The notes under the pieces are model-generated. The model ran no database searches, had not been told where the DNA came from, and saw only the letters and a list, made by a program, of their open reading frames with translations. From Actinomyces sp. ICM47 (lineage in GTDB: Bacteria > Actinomycetota > Actinomycetes > Actinomycetales > Actinomycetaceae), in contig NZ_ALCA01000041.1 in the NCBI RefSeq assembly GCF_000278725.1, positions 1 to 28,084 on the forward strand: a stretch of 28,084 nt of DNA. The letters are read 5' to 3'. How positions within the stretch are numbered: position 1 is the first letter of the stretch; each line of letters opens with the position of its first letter. Shown here one piece after another: positions 27,826-28,084 of this stretch. A program made the position numbers and the translations under genes.

Positions 27826-28065
27826 GGATTCCCGATACCAGTTATCGGCGCAGCTGCACGTAGGCAGGTTACTTGCACCTGTGGGGTTGTCTGCAACAAT
27901 CGCAGCAATGGGGCCTTCCGCAAACCACACTACCCGGACCCTCATCCGCGAAGAATTGTTCAATCACACCGCGTATGAGGTTCAGATTGCCGTCACGTTC
28001 GTCCCAGCTGCAACAAGTTTTCTCCGGTTGTCATTCCCGCCTGTTGTAACAAGTACACTGTGCGC
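27826..28065. other. Unassigned spacer to the right of the insertion sequence
   Basis: About 240 bases with no recognised gene. Short open frames exist on both strands but none has family motifs or a start with a ribosome site. An 8-9 base direct repeat, AACAAGT within CTGCAACAAGT (28008-28018) and TGTAACAAGT (28045-28054), lies just before a promoter-like hexamer. It may be the upstream region of the gene that begins at the right edge. Confidence 0.4.
28054..28059 (+). promoter_or_regulatory. Putative leaderless -10 (TACACT) at the right edge
   Basis: TACACT is followed by GTGCGC and then ATG at 28066, the same TAnnnT-N6-ATG layout as at other first genes in this window. TTGTCA lies 20 bases upstream, a weak -35 match. 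Confidence 0.35.
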
Positions 28066-28084
28066 ATGAACACAGCGATGGCAG
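28066..28084 (+). CDS. Possible start of a gene running off the right edge
   Basis: ATG AAC ACA GCG ATG GCA encodes MNTAMA before the window ends. Support is only the promoter-like TACACT 6 bases upstream, with no ribosome site. Six codons cannot show what the product is, and the call could be chance. Confidence 0.25.

Noticed and set aside
26483..27833. Target-site duplication flanking the ISL3 element
   Set aside because: The 8 bases on the left (TCGAAAGC) and right (GGATTCCC) do not match, and using the inner left end does not help either.

Overview
The window is a high-G+C actinobacterial chromosome segment. The 5' end of a 16S rRNA gene at its left edge, an rRNA leader element of the mycobacterial/actinobacterial kind, GTG starts, and polyphosphate glucokinase, LipB/LipA and COG1579-Nif3 gene pairs all fit the Actinomycetaceae (Actinomyces/Schaalia-like). 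The genus is an inference, because only about 130 bases of 16S are present.

Positions 1-22934 are ordinary housekeeping chromosome. On the minus strand lie a 16S rRNA start with its leader and promoter, tyrS, argH, an O-antigen-ligase-type membrane protein, argG, argR, a flavodoxin-like protein, and pheT-pheS. On the plus strand follow panB, map and ppgK. Then come rnpB (RNase P RNA, minus) and yaaA divergent from it, a GH29 alpha-L-fucosidase (plus), a COG1579 coiled-coil protein with Nif3 (minus), and lipB-lipA-AMP ligase followed by a type II NADH dehydrogenase (plus). Arginine synthesis is represented by argG and argH with their repressor argR, but a polysaccharide-type membrane protein sits between argG and argH. 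lipB, lipA and the AMP ligase overlap by 4 bases at each junction and are probably translationally coupled.

From about 23100 the composition changes to visibly lower G+C. A single 1107-residue STAND/NB-ARC ATPase with nine C-terminal TPRs (NLR-like) stands alone. It is followed by a decayed ISL3-family insertion sequence (26491-27825) and 260 bases of unassigned sequence. This is the accessory part of the window and the best candidate for an undescribed system, most likely a single-gene defence/cell-suicide sensor without a recognisable enzymatic effector.

A recurrent feature is a TAnnnT hexamer exactly 6 or 7 bases before an ATG/GTG start with no Shine-Dalgarno sequence. It occurs at the first gene of eight transcription units (argR, flavodoxin, O-antigen ligase-like, yaaA, nif3, lipB, the NLR-like gene, and a start at the right edge). 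These are strong candidates for leaderless mRNAs. Other genes (argG, argH, pheT, map, ppgK, ndh) have clear Shine-Dalgarno sequences. A DtxR/IdeR-like iron box overlaps the ndh promoter, and ArgR-type operator half-sites overlap the argR promoter.
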